DNA from: Bacillota bacterium
GTDB taxonomy: Bacteria; Bacillota_A; Clostridia; Peptostreptococcales; Anaerovoracaceae
Reading direction: 5' to 3'
NCBI GenBank assembly: GCA_017457585.1
Contig: JAFTHD010000269.1
Coordinates: forward strand, 1 to 7,088
DNA length: 7,088 nucleotides
In this document: piece by piece, positions 1 through 5,523 of the stretch
How the letters are laid out: the number at the start of each line of letters is the position of its first letter
Position numbering within the stretch: position 1 is the first letter of the stretch
Made by a program: the position numbers and the translations under genes
Notes under the pieces: model-generated
Told to the model about the DNA's origin: nothing
Databases searched by the model: none
Seen by the model: the letters and a program-made list of their open reading frames with translations, nothing else

Positions 1-201
1 CTCTGGATCCTGAACAGCAGAGCTGTCCTCCTGGATTTTATAATTTACGCCTATAATCTGGCACTTATCATTTGCCACATAAACATTGGCGTCCATCAGG
101 TCACTTAAGATTTCACACATCTCATCAAAAGAAAATTTACCCGTTGGACTCTCTGTGAGAAGCCAGTTCAACTTTCTTACCTTGTTCAATATATCGCTCA
201 T
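1..201 (-). CDS. codY: CodY, global GTP/branched-chain amino acid responsive repressor (N-terminal part, runs off the left edge)
   Basis: The first 67 codons of a gene that continues beyond the window. The protein opens MSDILNKVRKLNWLLTES and continues with SFDEMCEILSDLMDANVYV and a KCQIIGVNY stretch. This follows the start of Bacillus CodY nearly residue by residue (KTRIINSMLQ, FKEMAETLRDVIDSNIFVV, GKLLGYS). In the family this segment begins the GAF domain that binds isoleucine, leucine and valine; the DNA-binding winged helix lies at the C-terminus, off the window. CodY is a cytoplasmic dimer that represses nutrient-scavenging and metabolic genes when amino acids and GTP are plentiful. The ATG at 201 is chosen because GAGGTGG (209-215) sits 7 nt upstream and a sigma-A promoter precedes it. 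Unlike in Bacillus, where codY is cotranscribed with hslVU, it is separated from hslU by 298 nt. The loop that carries Arg61/Met62 in B. subtilis reads EDSSAV here, so effector contacts may differ. Confidence 0.92.
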   Translation of the reverse strand, partial: MSDILNKVRKLNWLLTESPTGKFSFDEMCEILSDLMDANVYVANDKCQIIGVNYKIQEDSSAVQDPE

Positions 202-211
202 ATTATTTCCA

Positions 212-239
212 CCTCGCACAAAAACAATGTCTTCCGAGG
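212..239 (-). other. possible leader hairpin covering the codY ribosome binding site
   Basis: On the minus strand CCTCG (235-239) is complementary to CGAGG (212-216), which contains the GAGG core of the codY Shine-Dalgarno sequence. The inner 17 nt can add a weak ACA/TGT pairing. The 5' arm lies at or just before the predicted transcription start near 235. The hairpin may therefore form only in longer transcripts that read through from hslU. The stem is only 5 bp, so confidence is low. Confidence 0.22.
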
Positions 240-241
240 AT

Positions 242-271
242 ATTATATTCTAAATTGACTACATTTGACAA
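242..271 (-). promoter_or_regulatory. sigma-A promoter for codY
   Basis: On the minus strand a -35 box TTGTCA (266-271) is followed after 18 nt by a perfect -10 box TATAAT (242-247). Transcription would be expected to start around 235, giving a leader of roughly 34 nt that contains the GAGGTGG ribosome binding site. The region is AT-rich and non-coding, and the promoter lies downstream of a terminator-like hairpin. All of this fits independent transcription of codY. The boxes are seen directly; the start site is inferred. Confidence 0.75.
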
Positions 272-281
272 TACTTTTTAG

Positions 282-296
282 ACTTTTCTAAATATT
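282..296. promoter_or_regulatory. candidate CodY box upstream of codY
   Basis: The minus strand reads AATATTTAGAAAAGT, which matches the established CodY consensus AATTTTCWGAAAATT at 12 of 15 positions. It ends 10 nt upstream of the codY -35 box. CodY represses its own gene in some Firmicutes such as Lactococcus, so an autoregulatory operator is plausible. The surrounding DNA is very AT-rich, so a three-mismatch match could arise by chance. Confidence 0.35.
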
Positions 297-362
297 TCTT
301 AATGCAGACACAATTCAAACGTTTTTGCTTTCCTACAAACATAAGCTCTATTAATTGTTTGC

Positions 363-411
363 AAGGAACATAAAATCCACCGAAGCAATGATCCGGTGGA
401 TTTCTGTCCTT
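363..411 (-). terminator. probable terminator hairpin after the hslVU operon
   Basis: A perfect 10-bp inverted repeat (AAATCCACCG at 373-382, CGGTGGATTT at 394-403) encloses an 11-nt loop. On the minus strand the 3' arm runs into TTTTATGTT, a U-rich but interrupted tail. Outer complementary arms AAGGA/TCCTT (407-411 and 363-367 on the minus strand) could lengthen the structure with an internal bulge. It lies about 97 nt beyond the hslU stop and upstream of the codY promoter, the expected place for operon termination. The imperfect U-tract makes it weaker than a textbook intrinsic terminator, and read-through into codY is possible. Confidence 0.55.
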
Positions 412-439
412 TTGAATAATGATTCTGCAAGACCAATGC

Positions 440-462
440 CCGCTTTGCCGCACGCAAAACGG
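440..462 (-). other. second hairpin in the hslU 3' untranslated region
   Basis: On the minus strand CCGTTTTGC (454-462) pairs with GCAAAGCGG (440-448) around the 5-nt loop GTGCG. This gives a 9-bp stem with a single G-U pair. On the plus strand the same position is a C-A mismatch, so the structure favours minus-strand RNA, the direction of hslU transcription. No U-tract follows, so it is not itself an intrinsic terminator. It could protect the 3' end of the mRNA from exonucleases. Apart from this and the hairpin at 363-411, nothing else is seen between 404 and 499. Confidence 0.45.
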
Positions 463-499
463 TTCATCCGATCGACCGGCTCAAAGCATCTGCGCCGAA

Positions 500-1939
500 C
501 TAAAGGATGTATTTGTCCAGGTCTTCCGCATGAATCTTTTCTTCAAACTTGTCCTGAACATACTGTCTGTCAATCGTGATCTTCTCCTCCTCTATATCAG
601 GAATGTTAAATGAGATATCTTCGAGGAGCTTCTCCATAATTGTATGCAGTCTTCTCGCTCCGATATTTTCAGTCTGTTCGTTCAGAAGGTATGCCATTGT
701 AGCGATCTCGTCTACTGCTTCATCTGTGAACTCAATGTCGACACCTTCCGTCTCAAGAAGTGCCTTATGCTGTTTGAGAAGCGCGTTCTCAGGAATCGTC
801 AGGATCTTCACAAAAGTGTCCTTATCAAGATTCTTTAATTCAACTCTTATCGGGAATCTTCCCTGAAGCTCAGGGATCAGATCCGTTGGCTTTGCCGTAT
901 GGAATGCACCTGCGCCGATAAAAAGTATGTGATCGGTTTTAACAGGCCCATGCTTCGTATTAACAACACTACCTTCTACTATCGGCAGGATATCACGCTG
1001 CACACCCTCTCTCGATACATCGGCTCCGCTTCTGTATCCTGATCCGGATGCAATCTTATCAATCTCATCGATAAAGATAATACCGTTCTGTTCGCAGTTG
1101 TGCAGCGCATCATCGGTGACCTGATCCATGTCTATAAGGTTCTGGGCTTCCTCTTCTCTGAGTATCTTTCTCGCGTCCTTAACCTTTACCTTCTTGTTCT
1201 TCATCTTCTTTGGAGCCATATCACCAAAGATGTTCCCGATGGCTATGCTCATGCCTTCGTTTCCCATATCGAGCTGATTCGTCTTAGGGGCGTCCGTAAC
1301 CTGAATCTCAATATACTGCTCCTCCAGCAGCCCTTCTCTAAGCTGCTGACGCACCTGCTCCCTTGCAAGGGCAACATCTCGTCCATCCTCGGAATTTGCT
1401 TCCTTTTGAGCCTGCTGCTGCTCATACTGCTCCTTCTGCGTCAGGTATCCTGCGTTGCCGAGGATAAAATCAAAAGGACCTCTGCCATCGTTTCCCGCAG
1501 GCTTTTTGGACTTACCGGGGATTATCGCCTCGATGATCTTCTCTTCTGCAATCTCATCGGCTATCGAATACTTTTCTTCCAGCATAGACTGCTTGGTTAT
1601 TCTGATGGAAGCCTCCATCAGGTCTATTATCATCGAGTCAACGTCTCTTCCTACGTAACCTACCTCTGTGAATTTAGTGGCTTCAACCTTTACAAATGGA
1701 GCATCCATCAATTTTGCAAGACGCCTTGCAATCTCCGTCTTACCGCATCCTGTAGGCCCCATCATGAGTATGTTCTTAGGGGTTATTTCCTCTCTCATCT
1801 CATCGGAAAGGAGGCTCCTTCTGTATCTGTTTCTCAGGGCTATGGCTACCATTTTCTTGGCTTCATCCTGCCCGATGATATACTTATCCAGTTCCTCCAC
1901 GATTTCTTTTGGTGTCATCTGATAAAGTTTATTTGCCAT
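500..1939 (-). CDS. hslU: HslU (ClpY), AAA+ ATPase/unfoldase subunit of the HslVU protease
   Basis: A 479-residue cytoplasmic AAA+ ATPase that forms hexameric rings, unfolds substrates and feeds them to HslV. In order: N-terminal [16 protein letters not shown]; Walker A GPTGCGKT (61-68); pore loop GYVG (94-97); inserted I-domain (about 110-283); Walker B IIFIDE (287-292); GAGAFH sensor region (342-347); [12 protein letters not shown] with the arginine finger (354-365); sensor 2 GARR (427-430); and the C-terminal tail LDKYIL, which in the family docks into HslV. It is somewhat longer than E. coli (443) and B. subtilis (467) HslU. The extra length lies in the I-domain, which has a glutamine-rich patch (QYEQQQAQ, 171-178) and a lysine-rich patch (244-254). 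The ATG at 1939 has AGGAGG 5 nt upstream and follows the hslV stop by 9 nt, so the two genes are cotranscribed. All catalytic motifs are intact. Naming is secure. Confidence 0.98.
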   Translation of the reverse strand: MANKLYQMTPKEIVEELDKYIIGQDEAKKMVAIALRNRYRRSLLSDEMREEITPKNILMMGPTGCGKTEIARRLAKLMDAPFVKVEATKFTEVGYVGRDVDSMIIDLMEASIRITKQSMLEEKYSIADEIAEEKIIEAIIPGKSKKPAGNDGRGPFDFILGNAGYLTQKEQYEQQQAQKEANSEDGRDVALAREQVRQQLREGLLEEQYIEIQVTDAPKTNQLDMGNEGMSIAIGNIFGDMAPKKMKNKKVKVKDARKILREEEAQNLIDMDQVTDDALHNCEQNGIIFIDEIDKIASGSGYRSGADVSREGVQRDILPIVEGSVVNTKHGPVKTDHILFIGAGAFHTAKPTDLIPELQGRFPIRVELKNLDKDTFVKILTIPENALLKQHKALLETEGVDIEFTDEAVDEIATMAYLLNEQTENIGARRLHTIMEKLLEDISFNIPDIEEEKITIDRQYVQDKFEEKIHAEDLDKYIL

Positions 1940-1944
1940 GACAG

Positions 1945-1950
1945 CCTCCT
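1945..1950 (-). promoter_or_regulatory. hslU ribosome binding site overlapping the hslV stop codon
   Basis: AGGAGG lies 5 nt before the hslU ATG and shares two bases with the hslV TAG stop (1949-1951). Ribosomes ending hslV are therefore placed directly on the hslU start signal. This suits balanced production of the two protease subunits. Confidence 0.85.
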
Positions 1951-2485
1951 ATAATTTTTCAACTGAAATATGATCGTTGGTGTAAACGCAGATCGATGCT
2001 GCGATTTCCAGGGACTTTCTTACTATGCTCTCCGCATCGAGTTCCGTATTATTGTAGAGCGCGTTTGCTGCCGAATACGCATAGTTTCCGCCGGAGCCGA
2101 TGGCAACAAAAGGCTGGTCGGGCTCTATGACCTCGCCGTTTCCCGAAATCACAAGCAGGTCTTCTTTGTCGGCAACGATCATAAGAGCCTCTAAGTTTCT
2201 CGTCGCCTTGTCAGACCTCCAGAGCTGCGCAAGCGCAACGGCCGCTCTCTTAAGATTACCGCCGTGCTCATCCAGCTTAGCTTCAAACTTTTCAGTAAGT
2301 GAAAATGCATCAGCAACGGATCCCGCGAAACCTGTAACCACCGTGTTCTTGTAAATCTTCTTTACCTTCTTTGCACCGTTTTTCATGATCGCGGTCTCGC
2401 CCATTGTGACCTGTCCGTCGCCACCGATGCAGACATCTTCTCCTCTTTTTACCGCACAAATAGTCGTAGCATGAAATTCAACCAT
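1949..2485 (-). CDS. hslV: HslV (ClpQ), proteasome-like peptidase subunit of the HslVU protease
   Basis: A 178-residue peptidase of the 20S proteasome beta-subunit fold, forming a double hexameric ring capped by HslU in the cytoplasm. Family marks are FHATTI at the start, GGDGQVTMG (21-29), GFAGSVADAF (52-61), the SGNGEVIEPD loop (114-123), AIGSGGNYA (128-136) and CVYTND near the end. By family knowledge the nucleophile is Thr7, exposed after removal of the short leader MVEFHA. E. coli HslV has only the initiator Met before this Thr; B. subtilis has a similar longer leader. An in-frame GTG at 2509 would add 8 residues, but AAGGAGGG 6 nt before the ATG at 2485 and homology both favour 2485. 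The start lies 2 nt after the topA stop, with the ribosome binding site inside the last topA codons, so translation is probably coupled. Length matches the family (174-181). No defect is seen. Confidence 0.97.
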   Translation of the reverse strand: MVEFHATTICAVKRGEDVCIGGDGQVTMGETAIMKNGAKKVKKIYKNTVVTGFAGSVADAFSLTEKFEAKLDEHGGNLKRAAVALAQLWRSDKATRNLEALMIVADKEDLLVISGNGEVIEPDQPFVAIGSGGNYAYSAANALYNNTELDAESIVRKSLEIAASICVYTNDHISVEKL

Positions 2486-2487
2486 CG

Positions 2488-4548
2488 CTAACCCTCCTTG
2501 TAGCCGCACTCTCTGTTAGAGCACTCAAATTTATCTCCCTTGCCCGGCTTCTCCACTATGAGTGCGCCGCACTTAGGACATTTCCTGTCAGTCGGTTTGT
2601 TCCAGAAGACCTGCTGACACTCGGGATATCCGCTGCAGCCGTAAAAGAGTTTTCCCTTCCTGCTTCGCTTCTTGATAATATCCTTGCCGCAGGACGGGCA
2701 GCTTACCCCTATGGTCTCAACGATAGGCTTGGCGTTCTTGCATTCAGGGTATCCCTGGCATGCTGCAAAGACCCCGTATCTTCCGTGCTTCTTAACCATA
2801 GGTCTGCCGCACTTCTCGCAGATTTCCCCTGTCGGTTCGTCCTCGAACTCGACCTTGATAATCTCCTCTTCCGCTTGTTCCAGTTCCTTGCTGAAATTCG
2901 AATAGAACCCCCTTATTACGTCCTTCCAAGGTGTCTTATCTATTTCAACATCGTCCAGCTTCTGCTCCATCTGGGCGGTGAAATCAACATCCACGATCTC
3001 GGCAAAGTAGTGACCGATCATGTCTATCACGATGAAGCCGAGTTCAGTCGGTACAAGTGATTTCTTGTCCTTCTTCACGTACCTTCTCTCGGTAAGCGTA
3101 GCAACGATCGGTGCGTATGTACTCGGTCTGCCGATTTCCTTATCCTCAAGCTCCTTCACCAGTGCAGCCTCTGTGAACCTTGGAGGCGGCTGCGTAAAGT
3201 TCTGTTCGGAATCGATGGCCTTCGTTTCCAGTTCCTCTCCCACCTTCATCTGCGGCAGGAGTTTGTTGATATCGGCGTCCTTACCGGGAGGATTCACCTT
3301 CAGAAATCCGTCAAATAGCAGCTTGTTGCCGCTTGCCTTAAATCCGTAGCTTCCGTTTACTATGTATGAATTAACCGACATAAACTCTGCCGGTGCCATC
3401 TGGCTTGCTACAAATCTGATCCAGATCAATCTGTAAAGCTTGTACTGATCTTTCGTCAGCGATGCCTTTATGGAGTCGGGAGTCAGTTCCACCCGGCTCG
3501 GTCTTATCGCTTCATGAGCATCCTGAACATCCTTCTTCTTATTTGAATAAAAGTTGTTTGCGTAATACTCCTCACCCAGATTATCAATGATATATTCCTT
3601 TGCAGCGGCGCGTGCCTCCTCAGAGATTCTAACTGAGTCCGTCCTTATATATGAGACAAGACCTATCGTTCCCTGTCCTTTTATATCGACACCTTCGTAG
3701 AGCTGCTGGGCAACCATCATGGTCTTCCTGGATGTGAAGTTTATCTTGTTTGCCGCATCCTGCTGAAGGCTGCTCGTTGTGTACGGTGCAGCAGGCCTCC
3801 TCTGGCGTTCCTTTTCCTCGAGACTCTTTACAACAAAGCTCCCCTGCTTCAGTTCTTTTAGAATTGCATCAGCGGATTCTCCATCGGGAATATTGAGTTT
3901 CTTTCCGTCCTTATCCGCAAGTCTCGCAACAAATTCCGGCTTCTTGGCGAACTTTGCTGTTATGGTCCAATACTCCTCCGGATTGAAATCGTTTATCAGG
4001 TTTTCCCTGTCGCAGATTATCTTTAGCGCAGCTGACTGTACTCTGCCTGCGCTGAGACCTCTCCTCACCTTTCTCCAAAGGAGCGGACTGATCTGGTAAC
4101 CCACCAGCCTGTCGAGAACTCTTCTCGCCTGCTGTGCATCAACCAGACTCAGGTCTATTTCTCTCGGGTTCTTAATCGCTTCCTTGATGGTCTTTGCAGT
4201 AATCTCATTAAATACAATCCTGCATTTCGAATGAGCGTCTATCCCCAGAAGATATGCCAGGTGCCATGAAATAGCCTCTCCCTCTCTGTCCGGGTCGGTA
4301 GCCAGATAAACCTTCGAAGCATTCTTGGCTTCCTTCTTTAGTTCCTTGATAAGGCTTCCTTTCCCTCTGATGGAAATGTACTGGGGTTCAAAATCGTTCT
4401 CCACGTCAACGCCCAGTTTGCTCTTCGGCAGATCCCGCACGTGACCCACAGATGCAACTACCTTATACCTGCTCCCAAGGAATTTCCCTATTGTCTTAGC
4501 TTTTGATGGTGATTCTACAATTACTAATGTCTTCTTAGCCGCAGCCAT
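2488..4548 (-). CDS. topA: DNA topoisomerase I (type IA)
   Basis: A 686-residue type IA topoisomerase, close to B. subtilis TopA (691). It relaxes negative supercoils by cutting one strand through a 5'-phosphotyrosine link and needs magnesium. The N-terminal Toprim domain (about 7-115) shows VESPSKAKTI with Glu12 and the acidic triad Asp85, Asp87, Glu89 in ATDPDREGEA. The core domain follows with DAQQARRVLDRLVGY (137-151) and LSAGRVQS (165-172). Catalytic Tyr300 lies in GLVSYIRTDS with Arg302. AHEAIRPS (344-351) and GRPSTYA (473-479) are further family signatures. The tail has three zinc ribbons: Cys577/580/597/603, Cys617/620/638/644 and Cys657/660/676/681. The ATG at 4548 is preceded by AAAGGAG at 5 nt. 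dprA ends 48 nt upstream; that gap may hold a promoter. The gene runs directly into hslV. In Bacillus trmFO follows topA; it is absent here. Naming is secure. Confidence 0.98.
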   Translation of the reverse strand: MAAAKKTLVIVESPSKAKTIGKFLGSRYKVVASVGHVRDLPKSKLGVDVENDFEPQYISIRGKGSLIKELKKEAKNASKVYLATDPDREGEAISWHLAYLLGIDAHSKCRIVFNEITAKTIKEAIKNPREIDLSLVDAQQARRVLDRLVGYQISPLLWRKVRRGLSAGRVQSAALKIICDRENLINDFNPEEYWTITAKFAKKPEFVARLADKDGKKLNIPDGESADAILKELKQGSFVVKSLEEKERQRRPAAPYTTSSLQQDAANKINFTSRKTMMVAQQLYEGVDIKGQGTIGLVSYIRTDSVRISEEARAAAKEYIIDNLGEEYYANNFYSNKKKDVQDAHEAIRPSRVELTPDSIKASLTKDQYKLYRLIWIRFVASQMAPAEFMSVNSYIVNGSYGFKASGNKLLFDGFLKVNPPGKDADINKLLPQMKVGEELETKAIDSEQNFTQPPPRFTEAALVKELEDKEIGRPSTYAPIVATLTERRYVKKDKKSLVPTELGFIVIDMIGHYFAEIVDVDFTAQMEQKLDDVEIDKTPWKDVIRGFYSNFSKELEQAEEEIIKVEFEDEPTGEICEKCGRPMVKKHGRYGVFAACQGYPECKNAKPIVETIGVSCPSCGKDIIKKRSRKGKLFYGCSGYPECQQVFWNKPTDRKCPKCGALIVEKPGKGDKFECSNRECGYKEG
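2492..2499 (-). promoter_or_regulatory. hslV ribosome binding site inside the end of topA
   Basis: AAGGAGGG lies 6 nt before the ATG at 2485 and within the final codons of topA. It decides the hslV start in favour of 2485 over the in-frame GTG at 2509, which would begin upstream of this site. Confidence 0.88.
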
Positions 4549-4567
4549 GGGAACTCCTTTCTTTTTC

Positions 4568-4613
4568 CTACATTATAATACCAAATTACTCTACAGTTAG
4601 TGATTATATGTAG
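4568..4613. repeat. inverted repeat spanning the dprA stop and the possible topA -10 box
   Basis: TTATATGTAG (4604-4613) is the inverse complement of CTACATTATAA (4568-4578) apart from one extra base, with 25 nt between the arms. The dprA stop codon lies in the spacer and the right-hand transcription arm overlaps the candidate topA -10 box. No U-tract follows, so it does not look like a terminator. Both arms are AT-rich, so chance is a real alternative. Confidence 0.35.
4572..4583 (-). promoter_or_regulatory. possible topA promoter (-10 region)
   Basis: In the 48-nt dprA-topA gap the minus strand reads TGGTATTATAATG. This can be read as an extended -10 element (TGG then TATTAT, 4575-4583) or as a perfect TATAAT (4572-4577). 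No good -35 box is found at 16-18 nt. Transcription from here would leave a very short leader that just contains the topA ribosome binding site. TopA often needs its own supercoiling-responsive promoter, but the assignment rests on the -10 alone. Confidence 0.33.
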
Positions 4614-5517
4614 TTTTCCCAAATTTTGCAACGAAAACTTTACCCATGTCACAAAATACAGTCCCCTTAAGCTCCATTATCGACACCATCCTGACCACCT
4701 CTCCCGGCTTCATGCCGGTTGCCATACAGATCTGATCTATGGTCAGTTCTCCCCTTGTCGATAGCAAATCGTAGATATTTTTTTCATCCCGGCTGAATAC
4801 TCGCGCCTCTTCCTCCTCTGTTAAAACGCTAAGTCCGAGTTTTTCAAGCAAATCTCCCGATGAGAGCAGAACACCTGCGCCATCTTGGATAAGCTTATTG
4901 CTGCCGAGGTTGTACTGGCTGTCTATATTTCCCGGAACAGCGTAAACATCTCTGCCCTGATTTACCGCATGTTCTGCAGACAGCGCCGCGCCTGATTTAA
5001 GCCCGGCCTGAACCACTATGACTGCTTCAGACAGTCCTGTAATAATCCTGTTTCTCATCGGGAATTGGTATCTTCTGGCTTCCGTTCCCGGCGGATATTC
5101 CGAAACGATCAGTCCTTTATCCTCTATTGTTTCCATTAATCTTCGGTTTATAAGGGGATAGCATATGTCAGGCCCGCATCCAAACACCGCCACAGTATCG
5201 CCGTCACATTTTAGTGCCCCTTCGTGGGCACATGTATCAATACCTGCAGCCATGCCGCTCACTATACAGATTCCTCTTTTGGCAAGCTTATATGCAAACT
5301 CCCTCGCCGTATTTCTCCCATACTGGGTAGTTTTGCGCGAACCCACAAGGGCAACGGATCGTCTGTACAGAAGTTCAAGTCTGCCCGAACAGTAGAGCCG
5401 CTGGGGAGGATCCGGAATATTTCTGAGCCTGACCGGATATTCCCGGGAATCTATATCGATTACTTCTATAGTCCTATTGCCAGTCCTATTGCCGGATTTC
5501 ATGATTCCATCATTCAT
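4597..5517 (-). CDS. dprA: DprA (Smf), single-stranded DNA-binding RecA loader for natural transformation
   Basis: A 306-residue DprA/Smf protein. In competent bacteria it binds incoming single-stranded DNA in the cytoplasm and loads RecA; its role in non-competent species is unclear. The Rossmann-like core is complete: YPVRLRNIPDPPQRLYCSG (27-45), VGSRKTTQYG (58-67), SGMAAGIDTCAHEGAL (87-102), VFGCGPDICYP (111-121), YQFPMRNRII (150-159), GLKSGAALSAEHAVNQGRD (172-190), VPGNI (194-198) and GSNKLIQDGA (205-214). A short winged-helix domain follows (about 245-298, NIYDLLSTRGELTIDQI). The N-terminal SAM/helix-hairpin-helix domain of longer DprA proteins is missing: the core motif starts at residue 27. 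The ATG at 5517 lies 6 nt after the comM stop, with AAAGGA 9 nt upstream. Met6 is an in-frame alternative with a weaker site. An odd GNRTGNRT stretch near the start is encoded by a 12-bp tandem repeat. Naming is secure. Confidence 0.96.
   Translation of the reverse strand: MNDGIMKSGNRTGNRTIEVIDIDSREYPVRLRNIPDPPQRLYCSGRLELLYRRSVALVGSRKTTQYGRNTAREFAYKLAKRGICIVSGMAAGIDTCAHEGALKCDGDTVAVFGCGPDICYPLINRRLMETIEDKGLIVSEYPPGTEARRYQFPMRNRIITGLSEAVIVVQAGLKSGAALSAEHAVNQGRDVYAVPGNIDSQYNLGSNKLIQDGAGVLLSSGDLLEKLGLSVLTEEEEARVFSRDEKNIYDLLSTRGELTIDQICMATGMKPGEVVRMVSIMELKGTVFCDMGKVFVAKFGKTTYNH
5470..5493. repeat. perfect 12-bp tandem duplication in dprA
   Basis: The plus strand carries AGTCCTATTGCC twice in direct succession. 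In dprA it encodes GNRTGNRT at residues 9-16, upstream of the conserved core. Being a multiple of three it keeps the frame. It looks like a slippage duplication in a tolerant N-terminal tail. Confidence 0.8.
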
Positions 5518-5523
5518 CTGCCT

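Noticed and set aside
202..300. A riboswitch or T-box in the codY leader
   Set aside because: The leader from the predicted start is only about 34 nt, and the longer upstream region lacks any T-box sequence or complex conserved fold that I can recognise.
259..453. A 64-codon minus-strand frame between hslU and codY
   Set aside because: It runs through the terminator-like hairpin and into the codY -35 region, lacks a ribosome binding site, and its translation looks random.
355..613. Two small plus-strand frames overlapping the hslU 3' end
   Set aside because: They overlap each other, the hairpins and the hslU coding region. No start signals or recognisable residues support them.
1395..1430. 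CTG-rich short repeat in hslU as a microsatellite
   Set aside because: It is only a few CTG units coding for glutamines in the variable I-domain, too short and imperfect to call a functional repeat.
1100..1954. A 284-codon open frame on the plus strand opposite hslU
   Set aside because: It lies opposite a gene with unmistakable HslU motifs, has no Shine-Dalgarno sequence before its ATG, and its leucine- and cysteine-rich translation resembles no family I know. It is best explained by codon bias of hslU.
2486..2509. Longer HslV beginning at the GTG at 2509
   Set aside because: The strong ribosome binding site AAGGAGGG lies downstream of this GTG, and family alignment places the start at the ATG at 2485.
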